Position numbers and translations under genes: made by a program. A DNA stretch of 33,014 nucleotides from the NCBI GenBank assembly GCA_025363675.1, contig JANYDJ010000083.1:1-33014 (forward strand), given 5' to 3'. Origin of the DNA: Flavobacteriaceae bacterium (GTDB lineage Bacteria > Bacteroidota > Bacteroidia > UKL13-3). Within the stretch, counting starts at the first letter, position 1, and the number at the start of each line of letters is the position of its first letter. Shown one piece after another: positions 1 through 7,261 of the stretch. The notes beneath the pieces were generated by a model. It was not told where the DNA came from and ran no database searches. It saw only the letters and a program-made list of their open reading frames with translations.

Positions 1-1
1 A

Positions 2-262
2 TGGACGGGGATTGCAGCGGTATATAACAATGATATAAATATATATCCCAACCCCACAAACGGTGATGTGTATATAGAATTAAATTCTTACGCAAACAGA
101 ACATTATATATATATGATGCTTATGGAAAGCAAATTCTTCATAAGAAATTCTCTGACAAAATATATCATATTTCTTTGAACGAAAATTATGCTGCGGGTA
201 TTTATTTCTTTGTGATAGTTGAGGGAGATAGAACGAATATATATAAAGTGATGAAGGATTAA
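2..262 (+). CDS. C-terminal end of a T9SS type A cargo protein (5' truncated)
   Basis: The frame is open from base 2 and gives 86 residues before TAA at 260-262; the start lies outside the window. The tail is a typical T9SS type A sorting domain: a YPNPT-type motif (residues 19-23 of the visible part), beta-strand segments around LYIYDAYGKQI, then AAGIYFFVI and a basic-hydrophobic end (TNIYKVMKD). In Bacteroidota such domains send proteins through the type IX system and are removed or replaced by a lipid anchor. The functional part of the protein is not visible, so its activity cannot be named. The stop codon is itself the first triplet of a 7-bp periodic array. Confidence 0.88.
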   Translation, partial: WTGIAAVYNNDINIYPNPTNGDVYIELNSYANRTLYIYDAYGKQILHKKFSDKIYHISLNENYAAGIYFFVIVEGDRTNIYKVMKD

Positions 263-294
263 TGGTTAGTTGTTAATTATAAATGGTTAATGCC
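260..294. repeat. Degenerate 7-bp tandem array at a stop codon
   Basis: Five consecutive heptads, TAATGGT, TAGTTGT, TAATTAT, AAATGGT and TAATGCC, begin exactly with the TAA stop codon of the upstream gene. TAATGGT is the reverse complement of ACCATTA, the same unit as the ATTAACC array near 31.6 kb in a different register. No gene function is apparent. Confidence 0.6.
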
Positions 295-346
295 ATTCGG
301 TAGATATTGGAGTAGGTGCAATTAATCCGCCGCGAATGATACAAAC

Positions 347-510
347 ATTGTAGATACCTCCTATCGTCGGCATGACAAAGTACTAGGAAGCTGCTTGCTC
401 ATTCTATACTATCATATCGAGAAACGAGATATCTACTAAAACTGCTTAAGTGGAAATATATAAACACACCACTAGCATCGTAGATACCTCCTATCGGTCG
501 GCATGACAAA
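347..510. repeat. Pair of direct repeats in the 263-641 spacer
   Basis: Two near-identical segments of about 33 bp lie at 347-380 and 478-510. Both contain GTAGATACCTCCTATCG followed by GGCATGACAAA; the first copy lacks one base. Between them is ordinary AT-rich DNA with CGAGAAACGAGATATCTAC (419-437). I see no ORF here. With the inverted-repeat element at 516-594, these repeats make up most of the 380-bp gap between the first two genes. Confidence 0.65.
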
Positions 511-515
511 AAAGA

Positions 516-594
516 TTGTCAGTCTGAGTTTATCGAAGACGGCTTGGAGTAGTAGTAAGGTTTGTCGCCCTTCGATAAACTCAGGGTGACAAAC
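516..594. repeat. MITE-like inverted-repeat element, copy 1
   Basis: The element has an L end (TTGTCAGTCTGAG plus TTTATCGAAGAC, 516-540) and an R end (GTTTGTCGCCC plus TTCGATAAACTCAGGG plus TGACAAAC, 560-594). The two ends share CTGAGTTTATCGAAG as an inverted repeat with two mismatches just outside it. The R end is also a small hairpin of its own (GTTTGTC/GACAAAC). Related copies lie at 3381-3478 (same orientation) and 21388-21496 (opposite). No coding capacity. Confidence 0.8.
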
Positions 595-610
595 AAGCAA
601 TTTGTTATCT

Positions 611-619
611 TATATTTGC
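611..619 (+). promoter_or_regulatory. Putative -7 box upstream of the 103-aa membrane protein
   Basis: TATATTTGC fits the Bacteroidetes -7 consensus TAnnTTTG and lies 23 nt before the ATG at 642, the spacing seen for other genes in this window. No convincing -33 TTTG sits 19 bp upstream. Confidence 0.4.
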
Positions 620-641
620 CTGATGCGTATATCTATCAAGT

Positions 642-953
642 ATGGATTTTAACAATAAAAATTGGGTCGTCTTTTATTTTGCTGGAATCGTTTTATGGCT
701 ATCAATACCAATATGTAATATACTATTGAGCAATAATTATTCACACGCACTATATAATACTTATGGCAACCTCCTTCTTATAAATGTATATATCCAATGG
801 GTATTTATCCTATTAGGCATTAAGTTAGTTATCGATAAAGAGAATGGAATTGCTCTGTTTATAAAACTCATTATATTCTTTAATACGATATTTTTGGCTC
901 TAATGTACTTATTCCTTTTCGCTTTGGGCAGTATGGATACAGGTTGGACATAG
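642..953 (+). CDS. Small hypothetical membrane protein (103 aa)
   Basis: The protein has three hydrophobic stretches, roughly residues 8-29, 42-62 and 70-95. A short charged segment (KLVIDKENG) separates the second and third, so this is probably a three-helix inner-membrane protein. I do not recognise a family. The ATG start is supported by a -7-like box 23 nt upstream. The gene stands alone: a repeat-filled spacer lies before it, and the next gene is convergent. The codon use (ATA, TTA, TAT) matches its neighbours. It is likely a real gene, but its function is unknown. Confidence 0.6.
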   Translation: MDFNNKNWVVFYFAGIVLWLSIPICNILLSNNYSHALYNTYGNLLLINVYIQWVFILLGIKLVIDKENGIALFIKLIIFFNTIFLALMYLFLFALGSMDTGWT

Positions 954-1000
954 AAAATAGAAAACTACAAATAATAATTAAAGTATTTAACTAACTGCCC

Positions 1001-1014
1001 GTGTCGAAAGACAC
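1001..1014. other. Short GNRA-capped hairpin between convergent genes
   Basis: GTGTC, GAAA, GACAC forms a 5-bp stem with a GAAA tetraloop in the 130-bp gap between the convergent genes ending at 953 and 1084. There is no T tract, so a terminator role is only possible. Confidence 0.3.
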
Positions 1015-1083
1015 TAGCGTTCATATATACTTTCAGTCACCCTGCGGAAGACTAAAAGCAGCGTCGGAAGAGGTCACAAATTT

Positions 1084-1911
1084 TTAGAACTGAATCCTTA
1101 TGTTATGTTCGGTAATAACCTTTTGGTCATTTATTTTTCCTGGTTCCCAATACTTATTCTGTTTTAAGAACTTTATACCTACTTCTAATAACTGTTTCTT
1201 AAGTTTTCGATTTGTTGCTTCATTTTGATCGTTAAAGTTTTCTAAAAAGTATCCAGTAGCTATTCCTTCTTTATCAATATAGAAACTTATATCCATAAAT
1301 GGCAAAGCCCCTTCTTTACCTGGCTTTAACTGATTTCTTAAACTATCGCCAAGTAAAAACAAAACATTAATTGTGTGAATATCATATCTAATTTGTTCGG
1401 GCTTAGTATCACAACGATGACTCTGAATAGTGTCATTTGAAAATCCCAACAAACTATCAGCTTGTTTATATAGTTTTTCTTTAAAATCAACTCCATATTT
1501 CTCAGCAATAATCTTGTCCATATATCCCATGTAACATCCTCGTGTTTGCCCTTTCGTCCCTCCCCATCCACTAACGGTTTCGTACTTAAATCTTAAATTA
1601 TATGTTTTACAAAGCTGTTTCAGTTGTTTTATTTGTCTTGGAAAAATAGCAAAACAAGCATCTGTGGGATAACAATAAGTAATATCATTTTTATCAATGT
1701 CTCGTTTGGCTTCTTTTATGTCTTCTTTACATAGCAAATCACTATCTTTTGGATGCTCAATATATTTTATCAGGTAATTAGGAGGGTCTATTATTTCAAC
1801 TCTTCGTCTGTGTTTGTTTGTTTCTTTCTTTAAGGCAGGTTCTTCTTCCCCACAAGAAAAAACAAACAATGTCAAAATATATCCAATAATAAAGATTTTA
1901 TTATTTCTCAT
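1084..1911 (-). CDS. Lipoprotein with a TonB-C-like C-terminus (275 aa)
   Basis: The N-terminus is a lipoprotein signal peptide: two Lys/Arg, a hydrophobic stretch, then VFSC with Cys20 as the predicted lipidated residue. GEEE follows immediately; acidic residues after the Cys are used as a surface-export signal in some Bacteroidota. Residues about 25-200 match nothing I recognise and contain several Cys (for example DLLCKED, YCYPTDAC, TRGCYMGY). The last ~70 residues (from DISFYIDKEGIATG to KYWEPGKINDQKV and NIRIQF) have the layout of a TonB C-terminal domain: a strand with a DxxG turn, a helix, the W-x-PGK-x-x-x-x-x-V motif and a final strand. TonB activity is unlikely because there is no N-terminal transmembrane anchor or Pro-rich linker. 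It lies downstream of kmo on the same strand, separated by a strong palindrome. Confidence 0.75.
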   Translation of the reverse strand: MRNNKIFIIGYILTLFVFSCGEEEPALKKETNKHRRRVEIIDPPNYLIKYIEHPKDSDLLCKEDIKEAKRDIDKNDITYCYPTDACFAIFPRQIKQLKQLCKTYNLRFKYETVSGWGGTKGQTRGCYMGYMDKIIAEKYGVDFKEKLYKQADSLLGFSNDTIQSHRCDTKPEQIRYDIHTINVLFLLGDSLRNQLKPGKEGALPFMDISFYIDKEGIATGYFLENFNDQNEATNRKLKKQLLEVGIKFLKQNKYWEPGKINDQKVITEHNIRIQF

Positions 1912-1949
1912 TTTAATACTAATGCATCAATTTGATAAAAGGTTGCTTA

Positions 1950-1981
1950 AGTGGTGTCGGGTTTTAAAACCCGACACCACT
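1950..1981. terminator. Perfect 32-bp palindrome, possible terminator after kmo
   Basis: The half-site AGTGGTGTCGGGTTTT is followed directly by its exact reverse complement. It lies 12 bp beyond the kmo stop codon and 38 bp before the start of the lipoprotein gene, both on the minus strand. As RNA it would fold into a GC-rich hairpin with an A/U apex. There is no long U tract, so it could equally be a dispersed palindromic repeat or a protein-binding site. Confidence 0.55.
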
Positions 1982-1992
1982 AATACCGAATT

Positions 1993-3333
1993 CTACAAAT
2001 AATCCGCAAACCTTCTTATCACAGGTTCTATAATACTTCTATCTTTTATTTTATCCTCTAGCTTTTGCTCTATAATACTTGATAAAATTTTATCGTTGAT
2101 GGGGCCACGCTCCAGTGCTTTTATATAAGGTGTATTGCTAAAAGTAACCAGCTCGTATTGCGACTGAAATAAATCAGAATATAATTCGCACAAGTCGTGT
2201 TCTATATGTTTGCGGTGAAGGAATTCTGCATCACCAACGCGGTCACTCATTTCATAAAAATTTTGAACTGCGAGTGATGCTATAGCATCTGTATTTGGTT
2301 TGCGTAAATGTTGGTATTGGTCGAATACATTTTTCCAATCGGGCAAATATTTTTCTATACATTCATCCATAATCACACAATCTTCGAACGAACAATTCAT
2401 TCCTTGTCCGAAGAAGGGAACTACGGCGTGTGCTGCATCGCCCAGCAATGCTACTTTACCATCAACAGCCCAAGGCCAGCAGCGAACGGTTACCAATGAA
2501 CCTGTAGGATTTGCAAAAAAATCTTCTATTAAAGTGGGCATTAAGAGTAATGCATCTGGAAATTCTTTTTCGAAAAATTGTATTATATCATCTGGTTTTT
2601 TCAAATTGGCAAATGAGGTTTCTCCCTCCATCGATAAAAATAAAGTACAGGTAAAAGTTCCATCGGGATTGGGTAAAGCTATCATCATAAATGCACCACG
2701 TGGCCATATATGCAATGCATTTTTCTCCAACTTAAATTCGCCATTGGGTCCTGGTGGAATACATAATTCTTTATAGCCCACATGCAAATAACTTTGGCTA
2801 TAATCGAACCTATCTGTTATCTGCAAACGCCCACGGGTAGCGGCAAATGCACCATCGGTTCCTATAATATGATCGGCCATAAATGTTTGCTCACTTCCAT
2901 CGGCCATTTCAAATTTTGCAGTGGCATTTTGTATATCAACATCGGTACATCTCGCATCGAAATGTATATTTATATTTTCATATTCATCGGCCAATTCCAA
3001 CAGTCTTATATTTAACCGTCCGCGTGAAACAGAATATATACATTGTTGCTCGGTACCATAAGGTTGGAAATTCAATTCACCCGTGCGACTATGCATCATA
3101 CGTCCGTACATGGGAATGGCATCGCTCAATATATCTTCTGTAAGTCCAACTTTATCTAATGCATTAATTCCACGATTTGAAAGTGCTAAATTAATAGACC
3201 TCCCCGCAGAAATTTTATTGCTACGCATATCAGACCTTCGTTCAAATAAATCAACTTTAAATCCCCGCCTAGCCATAAATACACTAAGTAATGAACCAGA
3301 AAGTCCGCCGCCTACAATTGAGATATGTTCCAT
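1993..3333 (-). CDS. kmo: Kynurenine 3-monooxygenase
   Basis: This is an FAD-dependent aromatic hydroxylase that converts L-kynurenine to 3-hydroxykynurenine with NADPH and O2. At 446 aa it has the family's usual length. The N-terminal Rossmann motif is IVGGGLSGSLLSVFMARRG (residues about 6-24), ending in an acidic/Arg segment (DLFERR). The second FAD motif, GDAAHAVVPFFGQGMN, lies about two thirds along and is followed by FEDC. The conserved NLALSNRGINAL segment near residue 50 is typical of KMO rather than of generic hydroxylases. In bacteria the enzyme serves the eukaryote-type tryptophan-to-quinolinate/NAD route; no other kynurenine-pathway gene lies in the window. The start codon lies only 8 bp from a 7-bp repeat array, with a -7-like box overlapping the array edge. 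Confidence 0.93.
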   Translation of the reverse strand: MEHISIVGGGLSGSLLSVFMARRGFKVDLFERRSDMRSNKISAGRSINLALSNRGINALDKVGLTEDILSDAIPMYGRMMHSRTGELNFQPYGTEQQCIYSVSRGRLNIRLLELADEYENINIHFDARCTDVDIQNATAKFEMADGSEQTFMADHIIGTDGAFAATRGRLQITDRFDYSQSYLHVGYKELCIPPGPNGEFKLEKNALHIWPRGAFMMIALPNPDGTFTCTLFLSMEGETSFANLKKPDDIIQFFEKEFPDALLLMPTLIEDFFANPTGSLVTVRCWPWAVDGKVALLGDAAHAVVPFFGQGMNCSFEDCVIMDECIEKYLPDWKNVFDQYQHLRKPNTDAIASLAVQNFYEMSDRVGDAEFLHRKHIEHDLCELYSDLFQSQYELVTFSNTPYIKALERGPINDKILSSIIEQKLEDKIKDRSIIEPVIRRFADYL

Positions 3334-3336
3334 GAG

Positions 3337-3345
3337 GCAAATTTA
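3337..3345 (-). promoter_or_regulatory. Putative -7 box of kmo at the edge of a heptad array
   Basis: On the minus strand TAAATTTGC matches TAnnTTTG. It ends only 4 nt before the kmo ATG (3333), where other boxes in this window sit 16-31 nt away. Either the transcript is leaderless or the match is fortuitous. The upstream spacer that would hold the -33 box consists of ATTTACG heptads. Confidence 0.3.
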
Positions 3346-3368
3346 CGATTTACGATTTACGATTTACG
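3341..3368. repeat. Four exact ATTTACG heptads upstream of kmo
   Basis: Four perfect copies of ATTTACG are followed by ATTTTTTT. On the minus strand they occupy the promoter or leader position of kmo. The related array at 3542-3562 reads as the near-complement (ATCGTAC units), so the two form an imperfect inverted pair around the MITE-like element. Confidence 0.85.
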
Positions 3369-3380
3369 ATTTTTTTATAG

Positions 3381-3478
3381 CTGTCAGTCTGAGTTTATCG
3401 AAGACGACGTTCGGAGAAAGATGTTAGTATATATGAGCACCTAGTTTGTCGCCCTTCGATAAACTCAGGATGACAAAC
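3381..3478. repeat. MITE-like inverted-repeat element, copy 2
   Basis: It has the same architecture and orientation as 516-594: L end CTGTCAGTCTGAG plus TTTATCGAAGACG, and R end GTTTGTCGCCC plus TTCGATAAACTCAGGATG plus ACAAAC. The core is longer (TTCGGAG and AGCACCTAG are shared with the copy at 21.4 kb). Downstream, 3479-3541 holds a fragment with CTTCGACTCCGCTCA and a repeated AGGCGTCA; no ORF is seen. Confidence 0.8.
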
Positions 3479-3541
3479 CTTTAAGGCGTCAACCATGCTT
3501 CGACTCCGCTCACCATAGCATCGTAATCAGGCGTCAGCCAA

Positions 3542-3562
3542 ATCGTACATCGTACATCGTAA
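3542..3562. repeat. Three heptads just beyond the rsgA stop codon
   Basis: ATCGTAC, ATCGTAC and ATCGTAA lie 5 bp past the end of rsgA (minus strand). The array is the approximate inverted complement of the ATTTACG array at 3341-3368. Confidence 0.75.
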
Positions 3563-3567
3563 ATAAA

Positions 3568-4491
3568 CTAGTCCATCACATCCTCATTATTATACATACT
3601 CACATAATTATAATAACGACCTTGATTTATTTTCCCTTCTTCTAGTGCTTTTAATACCGCACAGCCGGGTTCATGTATATGGGTGCAATTGTTAAACTTG
3701 CATTGTGATAATAGTTCTCGCATTTCGGGAAAATAGTGGGCAAGTTCTGTGTCTTCCACGCCTACTACACCAAAGTCTCTAATACCTGGTGTGTCTATCA
3801 CTTTTCCTATTCCGGGCAGGTCGAACATTTGGGCAAAAGTGGTGGTATGTTTCCCTTGTCCGCTAAAGCCTGATACATCGCTTGTTTTTTGTATCGCTTC
3901 TGGCACCAGTGCATTTAATAAAGTAGATTTCCCTACTCCTGAATGACCTGCGAATAAGGTAGTTTTATTTTGTATTAACGCAATCAATTCATCAAGTCCG
4001 TGTTTTTGAGTAGCCGATATTCCAATTGTTATATATCCCAAACTATTATACAATGCTTTTATCTCATTATAAAATTCGGCATGGCCATATAAATCAATTT
4101 TATTAAAAACTATACAAGTAGGAATATGATAAGAACCAGTACATACCAAAAACCGATCAATAAATCCGGTAGAAGTTCGTGGGTCAACTAAAGAAACTAT
4201 AATACATGCCAAGTCGATATTTGCTGCAATAATTTGTGTTTCTTTTGATAGTTTATTCGATTTACGGATAACATAATTGTGGCGTTGTAATACCGAAACT
4301 ATATTATAGTCAGGTGCTGCGTCTTGCAATAGTACTTTGTCGCCAACCGCAATGGGATTGGTACTTCGTAGGTTTTGTAATTTAAGTTTCCCTTTTACGC
4401 GGGCTTTAATAGTTTGTCCATCTTCCAATCGCACATCATACCAACTTCCGGTCGATTTATATACAATTCCGTGGAGATGTGTTTCAGCCAT
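3568..4491 (-). CDS. rsgA: Ribosome small-subunit biogenesis GTPase RsgA
   Basis: RsgA is a circularly permuted GTPase that checks late 30S maturation in the cytoplasm. The protein (307 aa, normal length) shows the diagnostic motif order: G4 (FNKIDLYG, about residue 130), then G1/P-loop (GHSGVGKST, about 182), then G3 (DTPGIRDFG, about 221). An N-terminal OB-like domain (about 1-70) precedes this. A C-terminal zinc knuckle (CKFNNCTHIHEPGC, about 250-263) supplies the Cys/His ligands. The ATG overlaps the upstream stop codon as TAATG, so translation is probably coupled to the mannose-1-phosphate guanylyltransferase gene and the two share a transcript. All key residues are present. Confidence 0.96.
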   Translation of the reverse strand: MAETHLHGIVYKSTGSWYDVRLEDGQTIKARVKGKLKLQNLRSTNPIAVGDKVLLQDAAPDYNIVSVLQRHNYVIRKSNKLSKETQIIAANIDLACIIVSLVDPRTSTGFIDRFLVCTGSYHIPTCIVFNKIDLYGHAEFYNEIKALYNSLGYITIGISATQKHGLDELIALIQNKTTLFAGHSGVGKSTLLNALVPEAIQKTSDVSGFSGQGKHTTTFAQMFDLPGIGKVIDTPGIRDFGVVGVEDTELAHYFPEMRELLSQCKFNNCTHIHEPGCAVLKALEEGKINQGRYYNYVSMYNNEDVMD

Positions 4492-5570
4492 TAAGCATAT
4501 TTTTCGCCAAACTCAAGTTTGATGTCGGTAACTACTTGCTTTATTTCTTGCTCCAAATCTTTATCACAAATCAATAATATATTATCTTTCTCAACCACTA
4601 TTAAATTGTCGACGCCTTTCATAATAACAAGCTTATCATGCGGCATATTTAATACATTGCCATTGCATTCAAACAGTTTTACTTTTTTGCCAACTACGGC
4701 ATTTCCGCTGGCATCTTTATCCATGGTATCATATATAGAATTCCAGGTACCCAAATCGCTCCATCCAAAACTTGCGGGAATGGTATATACATTATCTGCT
4801 TTTTCCATAATACCATAGTCGATAGAAACGCTGGGGCATTGCGGATATATTTTGGTAATAAATCCAGCTTCATCCGCAGTATTATATAATCCTTTTCCTT
4901 GCTTGAAAAGATTGTGCAAATCGGGCAAATATTTTTCAAAAGCAGTTTTCATGGTACTGGCCCTAAATACAAATATGCCGCCGTTCCACACAAAGTCGCC
5001 GCTGGCTAAAAATGTTTTTGCCAATTCCAAATCGGGTTTCTCGGTAAATGTTTTTACTTTATGTACGTTCGGGCTTTTCTCTTCTTCCAAATATTGTATA
5101 TATCCATAACCAGTATCGGGTCGGGTTGGTTTAATTCCGAGGGTTACAAAAGCTTCTTCTTCGGTAGCAAATTCGCGGGCAATTTCCATACATTCCAAAA
5201 ACAATGTTTCGTCCATAATTAAATGGTCGCTAGGCACTACCATACAAGTTGCTTTTGGGTCGATTTGCTTAATGCGATAAGTGGCATAAGCAATACATGG
5301 GGCTGTATTTTTTCCCGAAGGTTCACCCAATATTTGCATATCGGCCATCTCGGGAATTTGCTCTTTTACCAAACCTCTATATTGCTCATTGGTAACCACC
5401 CAAATATTTTCGGGTTTATACTTTCGTGCAAATCTTTCGTAGGTATGTCTGATCAATGATTTACCTGTACCCAATATATCAATAAACTGTTTGGGTCTGC
5501 TTGAACGACTTACTGGCCAATAGCGGCTTCCAATACCGCCAGCCATTATAATCACATAATTATTTTCCAT
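4491..5570 (-). CDS. manC: Mannose-1-phosphate guanylyltransferase
   Basis: The enzyme makes GDP-mannose from mannose 1-phosphate and GTP, supplying precursor for surface polysaccharide and glycoprotein glycans. The nucleotidyltransferase signature GGIGSRYWPVSRSSRPKQF is at about residues 12-30. Other family segments are VVPSDHLI, FTEKPD, WNGGIFVFR and SIDYGIMEKA. At 359 aa it is the short, single-domain form without the C-terminal phosphomannose isomerase domain of bifunctional ManC/AlgA proteins; this form is common in Bacteroidota. It is first in a two-gene unit with rsgA (1-nt stop/start overlap). A -7-like sequence lies 31 nt upstream of the ATG. Confidence 0.93.
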   Translation of the reverse strand: MENNYVIIMAGGIGSRYWPVSRSSRPKQFIDILGTGKSLIRHTYERFARKYKPENIWVVTNEQYRGLVKEQIPEMADMQILGEPSGKNTAPCIAYATYRIKQIDPKATCMVVPSDHLIMDETLFLECMEIAREFATEEEAFVTLGIKPTRPDTGYGYIQYLEEEKSPNVHKVKTFTEKPDLELAKTFLASGDFVWNGGIFVFRASTMKTAFEKYLPDLHNLFKQGKGLYNTADEAGFITKIYPQCPSVSIDYGIMEKADNVYTIPASFGWSDLGTWNSIYDTMDKDASGNAVVGKKVKLFECNGNVLNMPHDKLVIMKGVDNLIVVEKDNILLICDKDLEQEIKQVVTDIKLEFGEKYA

Positions 5571-5601
5571 TTATTATTTCTCTTTATTTAAAAAAGGAGT
5601 G

Positions 5602-5609
5602 CGAAGTTA
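5602..5609 (-). promoter_or_regulatory. Possible -7 box of manC-rsgA
   Basis: On the minus strand TAACTTCG differs from TAnnTTTG at one base and lies 31 nt before the manC ATG. No clear -33 box is present. The alternative is readthrough from proS, which ends only 52 bp upstream. Confidence 0.3.
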
Positions 5610-5622
5610 CGCAATTATTTTA

Positions 5623-7086
5623 TCAATATGCTTTGGCAAATAAAACCCTTTGTGTGGAGGGGTTTCCACTCAATATACATTTGCCTGTTTGCTGCTCGTT
5701 ATTTAAAGGAATACAACGAATTGTTGCTTTGGTTTTTTCTTTTATTTTCTTTTCTGTTTCGGCTGTACCATCCCAATGTGCATATACAAAACCAAGTTCT
5801 ACTTTTTGTTCAAAATCATCCCAGGTATCACATATATATGTTTTCTCGGCACGGTTATCCAATGCTTTTTGATAAATGTTTTCCTGAATCTGATCTAACA
5901 AATGCAATACTTTATTTTCCAAATCGGTAAGTGAAACCAATTGTTTTTCTTTGGTATCACGACGAGCAATCTCCACCGTTTGGTTTTCCAAATCGCGTGG
6001 ACCAATGGCTATGCGAATAGGCACACCTTTCAGTTCCCACTCGGCAAATTTGAAACCTGGCTTGTGGGTATCACGGGTATCGAACTTTACGCTAAGTCCT
6101 TTTGCTTTTAGTGCTGCAAATATTTTATCGCCCGCTTCCAATACTTTGGTCTGTTCTTCATCGCTTCTATATATAGGTACTATCACTACTTGTATCGGTG
6201 CCAAGCGTGGGGGTAATACCAAGCCGTCATCATCGCTATGCGACATAATCAAAGCTCCCATCAATCGGGTAGATACGCCCCATGAAGTGGCCCATACAAA
6301 TTCTGGTTTGTTTTCTTTACTCACAAATTTCACATCGAAAGCCTTGGCAAAATTTTGTCCCAAGAAATGCGAGGTCCCCATTTGCAATGCTTTGCCATCT
6401 TGCATCAATCCTTCTATACAATAAGTATCGAGTGCTCCGGCAAATCTTTCGGTTTCTGTTTTCAAGCCTTTAATAACGGGTACTGCTAAAATATTTTCAG
6501 CAAAGTCAGCATATACTTCCAGCATTTTGCGGGTTTCTTCCACAGCCTCTGCTTCGGTGGCATGGGCGGTGTGACCTTCTTGCCAAAGAAATTCTGTGGT
6601 ACGCAGGAACAAACGTGTACGCATTTCCCAACGGACTACATTGGCCCATTGATTTACGAGCAACGGCAAGTCGCGGTAACTTTGTATCCAGCCTTTATAG
6701 GTGTTCCATATAATAGTTTCGGAAGTGGGGCGGACTATTAATTCTTCTTCCAATTTCGCTTCGGGGTCAACCACCATTTCGCCATCTACATTTTTGAGTC
6801 GGTAATGCGTTACCACTGCACACTCCGTGGCAAACCCTTCTACGTGACTTGCTTCTTTGGTAAAAAAAGATTTGGGAATGAACAAAGGGAAATAGGCATT
6901 TACATGTCCTGTATCTTTAAATCTCCTATCCAATTCCTGTTGCATTTTTTCCCATATAGCATAGCCATAAGGTTTAATAACCATACATCCTTTAACGGCT
7001 GCATGTTCAGCTAAATCAGCATTCTTCACCAAGTTATTATACCAAGCAGAATAATCTTCACTGCGTTTTACTTTTTGATTCTCCAT
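5623..7086 (-). CDS. proS: Prolyl-tRNA synthetase (short, archaeal/eukaryote-like form)
   Basis: This class II aminoacyl-tRNA synthetase charges tRNA-Pro. With the start at 7086 ([18 protein letters not shown]) it is 487 aa. The frame stays open to 7146, but that extension ([13 protein letters not shown]...) is unlike the family, and a consensus -7 box at 7104-7111 lies inside it. Motif 2 appears as [22 protein letters not shown], and motif 3 as [28 protein letters not shown]. An anticodon-binding domain (about residues 290-390) follows, then the C-terminal domain ending in the conserved Tyr (LFAKAY). The insertion editing domain of E. coli-type ProS is absent. Monocistronic or leading into manC-rsgA. 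Confidence 0.96.
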   Translation of the reverse strand: MENQKVKRSEDYSAWYNNLVKNADLAEHAAVKGCMVIKPYGYAIWEKMQQELDRRFKDTGHVNAYFPLFIPKSFFTKEASHVEGFATECAVVTHYRLKNVDGEMVVDPEAKLEEELIVRPTSETIIWNTYKGWIQSYRDLPLLVNQWANVVRWEMRTRLFLRTTEFLWQEGHTAHATEAEAVEETRKMLEVYADFAENILAVPVIKGLKTETERFAGALDTYCIEGLMQDGKALQMGTSHFLGQNFAKAFDVKFVSKENKPEFVWATSWGVSTRLMGALIMSHSDDDGLVLPPRLAPIQVVIVPIYRSDEEQTKVLEAGDKIFAALKAKGLSVKFDTRDTHKPGFKFAEWELKGVPIRIAIGPRDLENQTVEIARRDTKEKQLVSLTDLENKVLHLLDQIQENIYQKALDNRAEKTYICDTWDDFEQKVELGFVYAHWDGTAETEKKIKEKTKATIRCIPLNNEQQTGKCILSGNPSTQRVLFAKAY

Positions 7087-7103
7087 ATTCTTATTATTCG
7101 CCG

Positions 7104-7111
7104 CAAAAATA
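7104..7111 (-). promoter_or_regulatory. -7 box of proS
   Basis: On the minus strand TATTTTTG, followed by C, is an exact TAnnTTTG match 17 nt before the chosen proS start. The nearest TTTG upstream is 22 nt away rather than 19. Its position rules against the longer start at 7146. Confidence 0.5.
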
Positions 7112-7180
7112 ATCCAAAGAGGTGGTAATGGGGCAAAGAATAACAAATGGAAGATGGCGGTGTACTATTTATTTATTTTA

Positions 7181-7212
7181 TTTGTGATTAAGGAACGGTT
7201 TTTGTAAATTTA
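7181..7212 (+). promoter_or_regulatory. Putative promoter of the low-complexity lipoprotein
   Basis: TTTG at 7181-7184 is followed after 20 bp by TAAATTTA (7205-7212), one base from the -7 consensus. The ATG follows 49 nt later. Confidence 0.35.
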
Positions 7213-7261
7213 CAGCAAAAAATAAACCCGCTCATCCCCAAAAACTAATATCATCAAAATT

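Noticed and set aside
516-594. Simple intrinsic terminator
   Set aside because: The same two distinct ends recur at three sites in both orientations with different cores, and there is no T tract; better explained as a dispersed element.
2300-2776. 158-aa plus-strand ORF opposite kmo
   Set aside because: Antisense shadow of a clear enzyme gene, with composition unlike neighbouring proteins.
5951-6424. 157-aa plus-strand ORF opposite proS
   Set aside because: Antisense shadow with no recognisable protein features.
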